Source: Marinilabiliales bacterium (GTDB lineage: Bacteria > Bacteroidota > Bacteroidia > Bacteroidales > F082). Taken from it: 64,000 nucleotides of DNA. Location: positions 1 through 64,000 of the forward strand of contig PKTA01000039.1 of NCBI GenBank assembly GCA_002869365.1, in the 5' to 3' direction. Both the position numbers and the translations under genes were made by a program. Below are positions 19,330 through 29,902 of the stretch, one piece after another. How positions within the stretch are numbered: the first letter of the stretch is position 1; the number at the start of each line of letters is the position of its first letter. The notes under the pieces are model-generated. The model ran no database searches and was not told the origin of the DNA. It saw nothing but the letters and a program-made list of their open reading frames with translations.

Positions 19330-20712
19330 ATGAAACTAAGTTTTAAAAACCGTATAGCATTTCAGTATTTGATAGCAACAGCAATAGTTGTAACTGTAGT
19401 ATTTATAACTGTTTTTTTGCTTGTGGAAAATATCGTTTACGAAAATATCGACCATGATCTTTTATATGAGGCAAACAAACACACTACTGAAATTACATTT
19501 GTAGGTGATAGCATAAAATTCACCAATAAGGCAGAACTTGAAGAACGAGAACATCGTGAGCCTGAAGTAAATCCAATTTTTATTCAAATTGTAAACAATG
19601 CGGGAATATTAATGGATAAATCACCTAATTTAAAACAGCAATCGCTAATATTCGATAGTACACACAAAATTGGCACTCATTTTAATGCTCACCTAAATGG
19701 TAAGTTAATTCGTCAGGTTCAGATTTCACTAAAACAAAATTCGAAAACAAAAGGGTATGTATTGGCAGCAATTTCTATGAAAGCATCTAGTATGATACTC
19801 AACAGACTGGCAAAGGTTTTACTCATCTCCTTCCCTATTATTCTTATTGGATTATTTTTTATTTCTCAATTCCTTGCTGGAAAAAATATAATGCCAATTA
19901 GAAATATTATAGAAACCACAAAAAAAATCAGCGGAAGTAGTTTGGATAAAAGAGTCGAAACACCTCAGTCAAAGGATGAGTTATATGAGTTATCTGTTTC
20001 TATTAATAGTTTGCTAAAAAGGATACAGGATGCCTTCGACAGAGAACAGCAGTTTACTTCCGATGCGTCACATGAGTTAAGAACTCCTATTTCATCCATT
20101 CGTGGTAATCTGGAAGTCCTGATAAGAAAAAAAAGAAAACCAGAAGAATATAATGAAAGCATATCATATTGCCTGAATGAACTGGATACAATGTCCGACA
20201 CCATCGACCAACTTTTATTGTTGGCACGACTGGAATCGCAATACTCCAGCAAACTAACTGACAAACAACCAATTGTATCGGTTATAAATGAAGTTTATCA
20301 GAAATACACTCATTTAATTGAGTCTAAAAAACTGAACTTTATTACCGACAATTATTGCAGTAATCCATTCTATGTTGCCTCATTTCATGCAAATCTTTTA
20401 TTTGAAAATTTGCTAAGTAATGCCATAAAATATACGAATGAAAATGGAGAGATTAGTATAAAAATGAGGGATAATGCGGCTTCAGTAATTGTTGAAGTTA
20501 CCGATAATGGAATTGGTATTGATGAGAAAGATGTAGATAAGATATTTACGCCTTTTTACCGCTCCAATCCACTACAGCACAAACATATTATTGGTAACGG
20601 ATTAGGTTTATCCATTGCACAAAAAGCAGCAGATGCACTAAATGCTGAAATCTCGGTTTCAAGCAAACTTAATGAAGGAACAAGTTTCCTGATAATTTTA
20701 AGCAAATCTTAA
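19330..20712 (+). CDS. Sensor histidine kinase (HAMP, HisKA, HATPase)
   Basis: Two TM, FTSDASHELRTPISSIRGNLEVL, DNGIGIDEKDVDKIFTPFYR, GNGLGLSIAQK. Confidence 0.96.
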   Translation: MKLSFKNRIAFQYLIATAIVVTVVFITVFLLVENIVYENIDHDLLYEANKHTTEITFVGDSIKFTNKAELEEREHREPEVNPIFIQIVNNAGILMDKSPNLKQQSLIFDSTHKIGTHFNAHLNGKLIRQVQISLKQNSKTKGYVLAAISMKASSMILNRLAKVLLISFPIILIGLFFISQFLAGKNIMPIRNIIETTKKISGSSLDKRVETPQSKDELYELSVSINSLLKRIQDAFDREQQFTSDASHELRTPISSIRGNLEVLIRKKRKPEEYNESISYCLNELDTMSDTIDQLLLLARLESQYSSKLTDKQPIVSVINEVYQKYTHLIESKKLNFITDNYCSNPFYVASFHANLLFENLLSNAIKYTNENGEISIKMRDNAASVIVEVTDNGIGIDEKDVDKIFTPFYRSNPLQHKHIIGNGLGLSIAQKAADALNAEISVSSKLNEGTSFLIILSKS

Positions 20713-20783
20713 GTTTCGCTTAAGGAAAGAGTTAGAAGCTCGGTATATTTTTGCGTTTTTAATTTACTAATTCTACAAAAACT

Positions 20784-23700
20784 ATGATTGAAAAAATTAT
20801 ACGCTATAGCATCCACAACAAACTTATAGTACTACTATTCGTAGCGGGGATAGTTGGTTTTGGAATTTATTCCCTGATAAATTTACCCATAGGTGCTGTT
20901 CCTGACATTACCAACAATCAGGTTCAGGTTATAACCACTTCCCGCAACCTATCTACAGAGGATGTTGAGAAATTTCTTACTTATCCCGTGGAACTGGAAA
21001 TGGCTAACCTCCCTGAGGTTAAAGAAATCCGATCTATTTCCAAATTCGGGCTATCTGTAGTAACTATAGTTTTTAACGATAATATCAATACTTTTCTGCC
21101 ACGACAACTGATAGCTGAAAAGATAAAAAATGCGAAAGAGAAAATTCCTGATGGGTTTGGATCTCCTTTTATGGGTCCAATAACCACCGGTTTAGGAGAA
21201 ATATATCAATATATTATAGATGTGGATTCCGCCTACAAAGACGATTACTCTCTTTCTGATTTAAGAACCTTACAAGATTGGGTAATTCGCCGTCAACTTT
21301 CGGGTATACCCGGAGTTATTGAGGTGAACACATGGGGCGGATATTTAAAACAGTACGAAGTTGCTGTAAATCCAAATCGCTTGAGAGCCATTAACCTTTC
21401 ATTATCTGATATTTACAAAGCAATAGAAAAAAACAACAGCATAGCGGGTGGTGCATATATTGAAAAAACTAATCAATCGTATTTCATTCGTGGCGAAGGT
21501 TTAGTGTCGAGTTTGGAAGACATTGAAAATATTGTTATCGAAATCAGAAATGAAACGCCAATTTACATTAAGGATGTTGCAGAAGTTGGATTTGGACACG
21601 CCAATAGGTTTGGTGCAATTACAGCAAATGGAGAAGGAGAAAAGGTGTTAGGCCAGGTGATGATGCTGAAAGATGCAAATTCAAAAAAAGTTATAGAAGC
21701 AGTTAAAGAAAGAGTTGCTGAAATACAGGCTTCCTTGCCGGAAGGTGTTAGTATTAACCCTGTGTTAGATCGTAGCACATTAATTGGTAAAACAACCTTT
21801 ACTATTATAGAGAACCTTACACTGGGCTGTTTAATAGTAATATTTGTTGTTGTTCTCCTAATGGGAAACCTGAGATCAGGCTTGGTTATTGCTTCGGTAA
21901 TTCCTCTTAGTTTATTATTTGCACTTTCAATGATGTATATTTTTGGAATTGATGCAAACCTTATGAGTCTTGGTGCCATCGACTTTGGTATCATTATCGA
22001 TGGAGCAGTAATCATTGTAGAATATATATCCTTTAAAATTACCTCTCAAAGTGAAAGACTAAAAAAGCTTAGCAAATCCGAAAGAAAAAATGTAATTAAT
22101 AATATCACCTTCGAGAGCGCTTCAAAAATGATGAAATCTGCTGTTTTCGGGCAGTTAATTATCATAATTGTTTTTATTCCAATACTTTCTCTGGTAAATG
22201 TTGAGGGGAAGATGTTCCGCCCAATGGCTTTGGTATTTAGTTTTGCTCTCACAGGAGCCATGATCCTATGTTTTACTTATGTTCCGGTAATTTCTTCAAT
22301 GTTTATAAAAGCCGGTAATCCGCATAAAAAAACAATTTCTTCGAGACTAATTACCTTCCTGGAGGAGAAATACAAACCTACAATGGCTTGGGCACTAAGA
22401 AAAAAAGGTCTTGTGGTTTCTTTGGCTGCTACCCTGCTGATTTTTACAATGATACTTTATAATACTATGGGGGGAGAATTTGTACCAACTCTTGATGAAG
22501 GCGATTTTGTTATACAACCGGTTCTTAAAACAGGAACCAGTTTGAGCAAAACCATAAAAACCATGACAGAAATTGAAAAGATAGTTAAAACATTCCCCGA
22601 AGTAGATCAGGTAGTAAGTCGTATTGGAGCAGCAGAAGTTCCCACCGATCCCATGTCGATGGAAGAATGTGACGTAATTATTACACTAAAAGATAAAAGC
22701 GACTGGGTAAGCGCTGACTCAAAAGATGAGCTGGCAAATAAAATTAAAGAGGCTCTTTCGGTTATTCCCGGTGTTGATTACGAATTTACTCAACCTATAG
22801 AGATGAGATTTAACGAACTTATTACAGGTGTTAGAGCCGACGTTGCAATAAAAGTATTCGGCCCCGACTTAGACATTCTTTATAATAAAGCACTTGAAAT
22901 TCAGCGATTAATAAGTGACATAGAAGGAGCAGCCGATATTAGTGTAGAAAAAACAGCCGGGCTTCCTCAGATGACAGTGAAATACGACCGTAAAAAAGTT
23001 GCGAAATACGGGCTTAACATACAGGATTTGAATGATATAATAACCATTGGCTTTGCGGGAATGCCGGCAGGAACTGTATTTGAAGGTGAAAAACAATTCG
23101 ATCTCGTGGTGAGGTTTAATAAGGAATATCGTAATAATATAGATAAACTTGCCAGCGCCAGTATAAAACTACCAAATGGAAATCAGGTTCCGCTCTCTGA
23201 ATTTGCAGAAATAACTTATACCAAGGGCCCTGCAAAAATTTCACGCGACAATACAAAGAGAAGAATTGTAGTTGGTGTTAACGTAAGAAATCGTGACCTT
23301 GAATCAGTGGTTTTGGATATTCAGAAAAGAATTAAAGACAACATTAAGTTACCAACCGGATATTCAATAGATTACGGTGGCCAGTTTGAGAATCTAAAAA
23401 CAGCAAGTAAACGTCTAAAAATAGCAGTACCTATCGCACTCTTATTAATTTTTGTTTTGCTTTATTTTGCCTTCAGTTCGGTAAAGGAAGCCCTTTTGAT
23501 TTACAGTGCTATTCCTTTGGCATCAGTTGGTGGAGTTATGCTACTATTTATCAGAGGCATGCCCTTTAGTATATCTGCAGGTGTTGGTTTTATTGCACTC
23601 TTTGGTATAGCGGTGCTGAATGGTATCGTTCTTATTGAAGAGTTTAAAGAACTAAAAGCCAAAGGAATTACTAATATTAACAGGAGAATATTAATGGGAA

Positions 23701-25109
23701 CTAAAAACCGTTTACGCCCTGTTTTACTTACTGCCTCTGCTGCTGCTTTAGGTTTCTTACCTATGGCTATTTCCACATCGGCAGGTGCCGAAGTACAACG
23801 TCCTTTAGCAACTGTTGTGGTTGGCGGACTTATTTCAGCAACATCACTTACACTTGTGGTTTTGCCTGTACTATATGCCATATTCGACAGAAGACCAAGG
23901 TCATATAAATTAAAAGGAAAGCACCTTATTGGTATTGCGTTAATATTAATTTCATTTCCTTTTGCTGCTAAAAGTCAGAAAGCAATTAATTTGAACGAAG
24001 CACTTGAAATTGCAACAGAAAACAATGCAGCATTAATGGCCTCTGGAGCCAGGGTTCAGCAATCGGAAGCACTTATTAAAACAGCATTTGATATCGACAA
24101 AACAGATGTTTATTTCAATTATGACCAGAATAATCTTGCTGAAAATTCGGCTCCATTAAATGTATTCGGCATTAGCCAGAAACTTGCATTTCCCGGAATT
24201 TATTCACAACAAAAAAACGTGCTTAGTCATCAGTCAAAATTATTGGATTATCAATATAAAATAGATGAAATTACTTTAAAAAAGCAGGTTTCTATAGCTT
24301 ATAAGAAGGTTGTTTTCTGGACAATGATGAAAAGCCGATATCACTACCTCGACAGTTTATATCAGCAATTTTCATATGCTGCGAAACGAAAATACGAAGA
24401 AGGTGGAACAAATAAACTTGAGCATCTAACTGCAAGTGCTAAAAAGAAGGAAATCAGCGTTTTGCACGAACAAAGCAAGAAGGAATATGAAATGTCCTTA
24501 GTACAGTTCAATAAATGGCTTCAATCGGATACTATATATATAGTGGCCGACAAAAAACTAATTCCTAATATTCAAAAGGATATAAACTTTGAATATGCAC
24601 CTTCATTGCTAATGAATTCTGAAAAAATAGGCCTGGCAAAATCTAAAATTAGTTTGGAGAAAAATAAATTTTTCCCAGATCTTATGGTAGATGTTTTCAG
24701 AGGTACTAATAATGCTGCCGGTGCAAAAGTATATAATGGCGTTCAGCTTGGCCTTGCTCTGCCAATAGCATTTGGAAAGAACAGAGCACAATTAAAAGCA
24801 GCTAAACTCCAACTATCTATTGCTGAATATGAATACAATAACTATAAATCTCAACTCAGCGCGAAGCAAAAAGAAATAAACCTTAAAATAAGTAAGTATA
24901 AAGAAACTATCGAATATTACAACCAATCGGGTAAGCAACTTATGGAAGAGATTCTGTTGAATGCCAATAAATCGTTTAAAAATGGAGAAATAAATTATTT
25001 GCAGTATATACAATTACTGGATAATGCAATAATGATAGAAATTAACTATCTCTCCAATTTAATAAACTACGATATTACTATCATCGAAAACAATTATTTA
25101 ACTTACTAA
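20784..25109 (+). CDS. CusA/CzcA-type heavy-metal RND efflux pump fused to a C-terminal TolC-like outer-membrane efflux domain
   Basis: 1441 aa; HME-RND core (GAIDFGIIIDGAVIIVEY etc.) followed by HLIGIALILISFPFAAKSQ and a TolC-like region (LNEALEIATENNAAL...). Confidence 0.95.
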   Translation: MIEKIIRYSIHNKLIVLLFVAGIVGFGIYSLINLPIGAVPDITNNQVQVITTSRNLSTEDVEKFLTYPVELEMANLPEVKEIRSISKFGLSVVTIVFNDNINTFLPRQLIAEKIKNAKEKIPDGFGSPFMGPITTGLGEIYQYIIDVDSAYKDDYSLSDLRTLQDWVIRRQLSGIPGVIEVNTWGGYLKQYEVAVNPNRLRAINLSLSDIYKAIEKNNSIAGGAYIEKTNQSYFIRGEGLVSSLEDIENIVIEIRNETPIYIKDVAEVGFGHANRFGAITANGEGEKVLGQVMMLKDANSKKVIEAVKERVAEIQASLPEGVSINPVLDRSTLIGKTTFTIIENLTLGCLIVIFVVVLLMGNLRSGLVIASVIPLSLLFALSMMYIFGIDANLMSLGAIDFGIIIDGAVIIVEYISFKITSQSERLKKLSKSERKNVINNITFESASKMMKSAVFGQLIIIIVFIPILSLVNVEGKMFRPMALVFSFALTGAMILCFTYVPVISSMFIKAGNPHKKTISSRLITFLEEKYKPTMAWALRKKGLVVSLAATLLIFTMILYNTMGGEFVPTLDEGDFVIQPVLKTGTSLSKTIKTMTEIEKIVKTFPEVDQVVSRIGAAEVPTDPMSMEECDVIITLKDKSDWVSADSKDELANKIKEALSVIPGVDYEFTQPIEMRFNELITGVRADVAIKVFGPDLDILYNKALEIQRLISDIEGAADISVEKTAGLPQMTVKYDRKKVAKYGLNIQDLNDIITIGFAGMPAGTVFEGEKQFDLVVRFNKEYRNNIDKLASASIKLPNGNQVPLSEFAEITYTKGPAKISRDNTKRRIVVGVNVRNRDLESVVLDIQKRIKDNIKLPTGYSIDYGGQFENLKTASKRLKIAVPIALLLIFVLLYFAFSSVKEALLIYSAIPLASVGGVMLLFIRGMPFSISAGVGFIALFGIAVLNGIVLIEEFKELKAKGITNINRRILMGTKNRLRPVLLTASAAALGFLPMAISTSAGAEVQRPLATVVVGGLISATSLTLVVLPVLYAIFDRRPRSYKLKGKHLIGIALILISFPFAAKSQKAINLNEALEIATENNAALMASGARVQQSEALIKTAFDIDKTDVYFNYDQNNLAENSAPLNVFGISQKLAFPGIYSQQKNVLSHQSKLLDYQYKIDEITLKKQVSIAYKKVVFWTMMKSRYHYLDSLYQQFSYAAKRKYEEGGTNKLEHLTASAKKKEISVLHEQSKKEYEMSLVQFNKWLQSDTIYIVADKKLIPNIQKDINFEYAPSLLMNSEKIGLAKSKISLEKNKFFPDLMVDVFRGTNNAAGAKVYNGVQLGLALPIAFGKNRAQLKAAKLQLSIAEYEYNNYKSQLSAKQKEINLKISKYKETIEYYNQSGKQLMEEILLNANKSFKNGEINYLQYIQLLDNAIMIEINYLSNLINYDITIIENNYLTY

Positions 25110-25165
25110 AAAACAAAGACATGACAAAAATTAAATACACTCAAAATACTGACATTAAACATATT

Positions 25166-26299
25166 ATGAAATATTTTATTGCTATAATTTTTGTATCATT
25201 TTTAGGCTCGTGTGGTACAAAAACAGAATCCCAAACAGAGGAACAGGATAACACTACCAACTTAATAACATTAAGTAAGGAGCAGTTTGATATGGGTAAA
25301 ATAGAACTGGGAAAAATTAAAAAGGAAACCTTTCCTGAAATAGTGAATACCAATGGTATTTTTGGTGTTCCTCCCGAAAGAAAAGCCTCCGTAAGTGCAT
25401 ATTTCGCAGGCTATGTAAAAGATGTCAATATTCTTGAAGGTGAAAAAGTTGAAAAAGGACAGGTTTTATTTACATTGGAAAATCCCGACTATATCAATAT
25501 TCAGCAAAACTTCCTGGAAACCAAAGCTCAACTCAAAAACCTTAAATCAGAATATAAACGTCAGGAGATACTTTATAAAGAAAATGTAAGTTCGAAAAAG
25601 AGCTTTCTAACTGCAGAAACTAATTATCTAACCACTGAAGCAAAGTATCAGTCGCTCCGTCAACAATTGAAAATGATGCATCTCGATCCTGATAATCTTA
25701 CAGCGAAAAATATTAAAACAGTAATTAATGTTATATCTCCTATAGGTGGATATCTTACTGATATCAGGATTTCAAATGGTATTTTTCTTCCACCTACTGA
25801 TGTGGCTCTTACAATAGTAAATACCGACCATTTACATTTGGAACTATCTGTATATGAGAAGAAATTGCATAATATTATAGAAGGTCAGGAAGTTAGATTT
25901 TCTCTTTTGGATCAGAAAGATAAAGAATATAAGGCAGAAATTATTCAGGTTGGCAAAAGTATTGACCCAGAAAAACGGACCATTAGTGTACATTCTCACC
26001 TCGAAAATGATAGTTTATTGAGTCTCTTTACTGTAGGAATGTATGTGGATGCAAGAATCTATGTCTCAAACGATACTTTGTTTGCTCTGCCAAATGAGGC
26101 TATTGTTGAGGTAGACGGAATATCATACGCTCTTTTATTGGATAAGTACGATAATGAGAATAAAATATTTTCATTCAAAAACATTAAACTAAAAACGGGT
26201 AGAAAAGGAGAATATTTCACTGAAATTCTCAACCATAATGATTTTAATGACGATTCTCAGTTTATGATAAATGGAGCATTTAATTTGATAAAAGACTAA
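25166..26299 (+). CDS. RND efflux periplasmic adaptor (CusB/CzcB-type) lipoprotein
   Basis: Lipobox FVSFLGSCG; PPERKASVSAYFAGYVKDVNILEGEKVEKGQVLFTLENPDY; immediately follows the RND gene; ORF track start is 25121. Confidence 0.9.
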   Translation: MKYFIAIIFVSFLGSCGTKTESQTEEQDNTTNLITLSKEQFDMGKIELGKIKKETFPEIVNTNGIFGVPPERKASVSAYFAGYVKDVNILEGEKVEKGQVLFTLENPDYINIQQNFLETKAQLKNLKSEYKRQEILYKENVSSKKSFLTAETNYLTTEAKYQSLRQQLKMMHLDPDNLTAKNIKTVINVISPIGGYLTDIRISNGIFLPPTDVALTIVNTDHLHLELSVYEKKLHNIIEGQEVRFSLLDQKDKEYKAEIIQVGKSIDPEKRTISVHSHLENDSLLSLFTVGMYVDARIYVSNDTLFALPNEAIVEVDGISYALLLDKYDNENKIFSFKNIKLKTGRKGEYFTEILNHNDFNDDSQFMINGAFNLIKD

Positions 26300-26352
26300 T
26301 CACTAAACTATACACTAACTAGTAACACCAACTCGTAACACACAACACTAGA
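26297..26352. repeat. Degenerate low-complexity intergenic repeat
   Basis: CACTAAACTATACACTAACTAGTAACACCAACTCGTAACACACAACACTA. Confidence 0.5.
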
Positions 26353-26390
26353 ATTTTTTCAATAAATTGCTATTGTACCTACAATAATTC

Positions 26391-26398
26391 TATTTTTG
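26391..26398 (+). promoter_or_regulatory. Bacteroidota-type -7 element upstream of the saccharopine dehydrogenase-like gene
   Basis: TATTTTTG, with TTG 21 nt upstream (TTGCTATTGTACCTACAATAATTCTATTTTTG). Confidence 0.5.
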
Positions 26399-26409
26399 AG
26401 AAAAAAACT

Positions 26410-27558
26410 ATGCATCTTAAAAATAAAAAAGTTATTGTGTTGGGTTGCGGATTGGTAGGAATGCCAATAGCCCTCGATTTAGCGGCAAATAACGAATATG
26501 AAGTAAGTGTTGCTGATATCGACAAGAGTAAACTTCAAAGTATTTCAAATAACAATATTAAAACAATAATTGCTGATTTAAGTTCAGAGCAAATTGTTGT
26601 CGACTTGCTTAAAGATTTTGATTTTGCTGTTAATGCAACACCCGGTTTCATGGGCTTCAAAACTCTTGAATACTGTATAAAAAGTAAAACCGACACCATC
26701 GACATTGCCTTTTACCCTGAAAATCCTGAGGACTTAAACCAATTAGCAATTGATAAAAATGTAAGAGTTATTTGTGATATCGGTGTTGCTCCGGGCATGA
26801 GCAATTTACTAAGTGGTTATGCCGCATCAAAACTCGACACTATTGATACTTTAAAGATATTTGTGGGCGGACTCCCAAAAGTCAGAACTCTGCCCTGGGA
26901 GTATAAGGCCGTATTTTCACCTACCGATGTTATAGAAGAGTATACCAGAACAGCCCGAATGGTTGAAAACGGTGAAATAGTTGAAAAACCTGCTCTCACA
27001 GAAATTGAACATTTGGAATTCGAAAATGTAGGCACACTGGAAGCTTTTAACAGCGATGGATTACGTTCTCTTTTATGGACAATAAAAGCAAAAAATATGT
27101 ACGAGAAAACCCTGCGATATCCGGGTTATGCCTCAAAGATTAAACTATTGTCCGACAATGGGTTCTTCAATACAGAAAAGATCCAAACAAAAGAAGGCCT
27201 GATTTCTCCCCTTGAAATGACCAGCAGCATTTTATTTGACCAATGGAAATTAAAAGAAAATGAAGTAGATATAACAGTTATGAGAATAACTGCCACAGGT
27301 GATAAAGATGGCAAAAAAATGCGTCATAGTTTTGAGTTACATGATGAATACGATCCTATTAGCAAAGTACATTCCATGGCCAGGACAACCGGATATACTG
27401 CCTCTGTAGCCCTAAGAATGATTGATAATAAATTATATACCAAGTCAGGTGTTTGCTTCCCCGAATACCTCGGAAAAAATCAACAAATTGTCGATTTCAT
27501 GCTTAGTGGATTAAAGGATCGAAATATTAATTATCATTATAAAATTGAAAATCTCTGA
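26410..27558 (+). CDS. Saccharopine dehydrogenase family protein
   Basis: VIVLGCGLVGMPIALDLAANNEYEVSVADID; GVAPGMSNLLSGYAA; C-terminal catalytic-like region. Confidence 0.88.
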   Translation: MHLKNKKVIVLGCGLVGMPIALDLAANNEYEVSVADIDKSKLQSISNNNIKTIIADLSSEQIVVDLLKDFDFAVNATPGFMGFKTLEYCIKSKTDTIDIAFYPENPEDLNQLAIDKNVRVICDIGVAPGMSNLLSGYAASKLDTIDTLKIFVGGLPKVRTLPWEYKAVFSPTDVIEEYTRTARMVENGEIVEKPALTEIEHLEFENVGTLEAFNSDGLRSLLWTIKAKNMYEKTLRYPGYASKIKLLSDNGFFNTEKIQTKEGLISPLEMTSSILFDQWKLKENEVDITVMRITATGDKDGKKMRHSFELHDEYDPISKVHSMARTTGYTASVALRMIDNKLYTKSGVCFPEYLGKNQQIVDFMLSGLKDRNINYHYKIENL

Positions 27559-27630
27559 TTTTTGAATTCTAAAGAAAAATTATCTTTACAAAAATATTAT
27601 CTAAATAAACTGAAAATACCATCATAATTT

Positions 27631-29835
27631 ATGAGTGAAAAAGTAAAGAAGTTTGGTTCCTTTGCAGGAGTTTTTACCCCTTCAATACTTACCATTCTTG
27701 GCGTAATAATGTATATGCGCCTGGGTTGGGTAACAGGTATTGCCGGATTATGGGGAACTCTAGCTATTATACTTTTGGCTCATGTGATATCCATAACAAC
27801 AGGATTAAGCATATCATCGATAGCCACCGATAAAAAAATTGAAGCAGGTGGAATTTACTATTTACTTTCTCGATCCCTGGGTCTGCCAATGGGAGGGTCA
27901 ATTGGTATAACACTATTTGTGGGAACTGCTCTTTCCATTTCATTGTATATAGTTGGTTTTACAGAGAATTTCCTTTCCATTGGATACATTCAGGAAGTCA
28001 CAGGAATTTCACAAATGAGTATAAATGATATTAGAATTATTGGTTCCACGGTATTAATTATTCTTGTAATAATAGCATTTATAAGTACTAATGTTGCCAT
28101 CAAATCTCAATTCTTCATCTTAGGAGCAATTGCATTATCATTAATTTCACTCATTATTGGTTTGATTATAAATCACAATCCACCAAGTGAGCCACAAGAA
28201 GTTATAACCCCATTCCGCGATTTTAGTTTTGGACAGGTATTCGCCATATTTTTTCCTGCCGTTACAGGATTTACGGCAGGTGTTGCCATGTCGGGTGATT
28301 TAAAAAATCCAAAAAAAGATATCCCCAGAGGAACTTTACTTTCTATTAGTGTTGGGCTTTTTATTTATGTTGCGTTGGCATTAACATTATATTTTTTCGT
28401 CGACCAACAAATGCTTGTAGAAGATTATAATGTAATTATGGCTCTGGCTTGGGTACCGGCACTAGTTATTGCAGGATTGTGGGGAGCAACATTATCGTCA
28501 GCATTGGGTGGTATTTTAGGTGGGCCAAGAATTATTCAAGCCATTGCGCAGGATAAAATAGTTCCGAAAATTTTAGGAAAAGGATACGGTGTAAACAACG
28601 AACCTCGTAATGCTCTTGTTTTTACTTTTATAATTTCGGAAATTGGAATATTAATTGGTGATTTAAACATAATTGCAGGAGTAGTAACCATGTTTTACCT
28701 TACTGCCTACGGCTTCATCAACCTTGCCTTTGCACTTGAAAAATGGGCCAGCACCGACTTTCGACCATCATTCAAAATATCTCTTTGGGTAGGAATAATT
28801 GGTTTTTTTGCAAGTTTCTTTATAATGTTTCAACTTGATGTAATTTCAATGTTCGGTGCATTAACAGTATTAGGCGTTGTTTACCACTTGATTAGCCGTA
28901 AACAGTTAAATCTTGAATTCGGTGATGTATGGCAGAGTGTAGGCTCTTCAGTACTTCGAAAATTACTTACAATGCTATCAAAATCCAACGACAACATAAG
29001 GAACTGGCGACCTAACATATTACTATTCAGTGGCGGAACATCAAGTAGGCCTTATCTTATTGAGTTTGGAAAATCCTTTGTGGGAAATTACGGTCTTATA
29101 TCTAACTTTATTCTTGTTCTAAACAAAACATCTAAAGTGCTATTTCCCAAACACAAACAAGCACTTACCAAAGACGATGATTATGAAACAGAGGGCGTGT
29201 TTACCCGTCTTCAGGAATGTAATAATGTTTATAAGGGAATAGAAAGTATTGCAGCAACTTATGGTTTTTCCGGCGTTGAGCCTAATACAGTTATATTGGG
29301 TTGGGGAAGAGAAACTGAAGATCCTTATGGGTTCGCTAAAATGTATAAGCATTTATGCGATCTCGATTTGAATATAGTAATGTTGGATTACGATAAAGAT
29401 AAAAAATTCGGTGACTACAAAAATATAGATATCTGGTGGCGTGGAGGCTCAAATAACGGAAATCTAATTCTTTCGCTGATAAAACATCTTAGAACTTCAT
29501 ATAATTGGCGTCATGCTAATATTAGAATACTGTTGATAAATTATAAGAATACACAAAAGAATAAAATCCATACTGAAGCAAAAGAAGCTCTTGCAAAAAT
29601 GAGGATGGACGCTGAGGTCAAAATCATAAATAACCAAAAAGACCGATTGCCTGTAAATCAGATTATTAAACACGAATCAGAAAATGCAGATTTGATTTTC
29701 CTTGGTCTTGCTGAAGTAACCGAAGGCAAAGAAGAAGAGTTTATTGAAAGAGCCGACAGTTTGTATCAGGATTTAGGTACCATTGCTTTGGTTAAAGCAT
29801 CCTCTTATTTTGAAGAAATGTATATTGGTGTCTAG
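27631..29835 (+). CDS. APC-superfamily transporter, Na-K-Cl cotransporter-like (SLC12-type)
   Basis: KKFGSFAGVFTPSILTILGVIMYMRLGWVTGIAGLWGT...FFPAVTGFTAGVAMSGDLKNPKKDIPRGT; long C-terminal cytosolic domain. Confidence 0.9.
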   Translation: MSEKVKKFGSFAGVFTPSILTILGVIMYMRLGWVTGIAGLWGTLAIILLAHVISITTGLSISSIATDKKIEAGGIYYLLSRSLGLPMGGSIGITLFVGTALSISLYIVGFTENFLSIGYIQEVTGISQMSINDIRIIGSTVLIILVIIAFISTNVAIKSQFFILGAIALSLISLIIGLIINHNPPSEPQEVITPFRDFSFGQVFAIFFPAVTGFTAGVAMSGDLKNPKKDIPRGTLLSISVGLFIYVALALTLYFFVDQQMLVEDYNVIMALAWVPALVIAGLWGATLSSALGGILGGPRIIQAIAQDKIVPKILGKGYGVNNEPRNALVFTFIISEIGILIGDLNIIAGVVTMFYLTAYGFINLAFALEKWASTDFRPSFKISLWVGIIGFFASFFIMFQLDVISMFGALTVLGVVYHLISRKQLNLEFGDVWQSVGSSVLRKLLTMLSKSNDNIRNWRPNILLFSGGTSSRPYLIEFGKSFVGNYGLISNFILVLNKTSKVLFPKHKQALTKDDDYETEGVFTRLQECNNVYKGIESIAATYGFSGVEPNTVILGWGRETEDPYGFAKMYKHLCDLDLNIVMLDYDKDKKFGDYKNIDIWWRGGSNNGNLILSLIKHLRTSYNWRHANIRILLINYKNTQKNKIHTEAKEALAKMRMDAEVKIINNQKDRLPVNQIIKHESENADLIFLGLAEVTEGKEEEFIERADSLYQDLGTIALVKASSYFEEMYIGV

Positions 29836-29871
29836 TTTGCAGTTTTATTTTTATTTAGAGGATTATTGCTG

Positions 29872-29879
29872 TACTTTTG
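29872..29879 (+). promoter_or_regulatory. Bacteroidota-type -7 element (TACTTTTG)
   Basis: Exact TAnnTTTG match, 24 nt before the ATG at 29903; -33 not evident. Confidence 0.35.
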
Positions 29880-29902
29880 TATCATAAACCAAACAACATG
29901 CT

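Noticed and set aside
21563-22261. Minus-strand ORFs within the RND transporter gene (also 23501..23881)
   Set aside because: Antisense to conserved RND coding sequence; no independent support.
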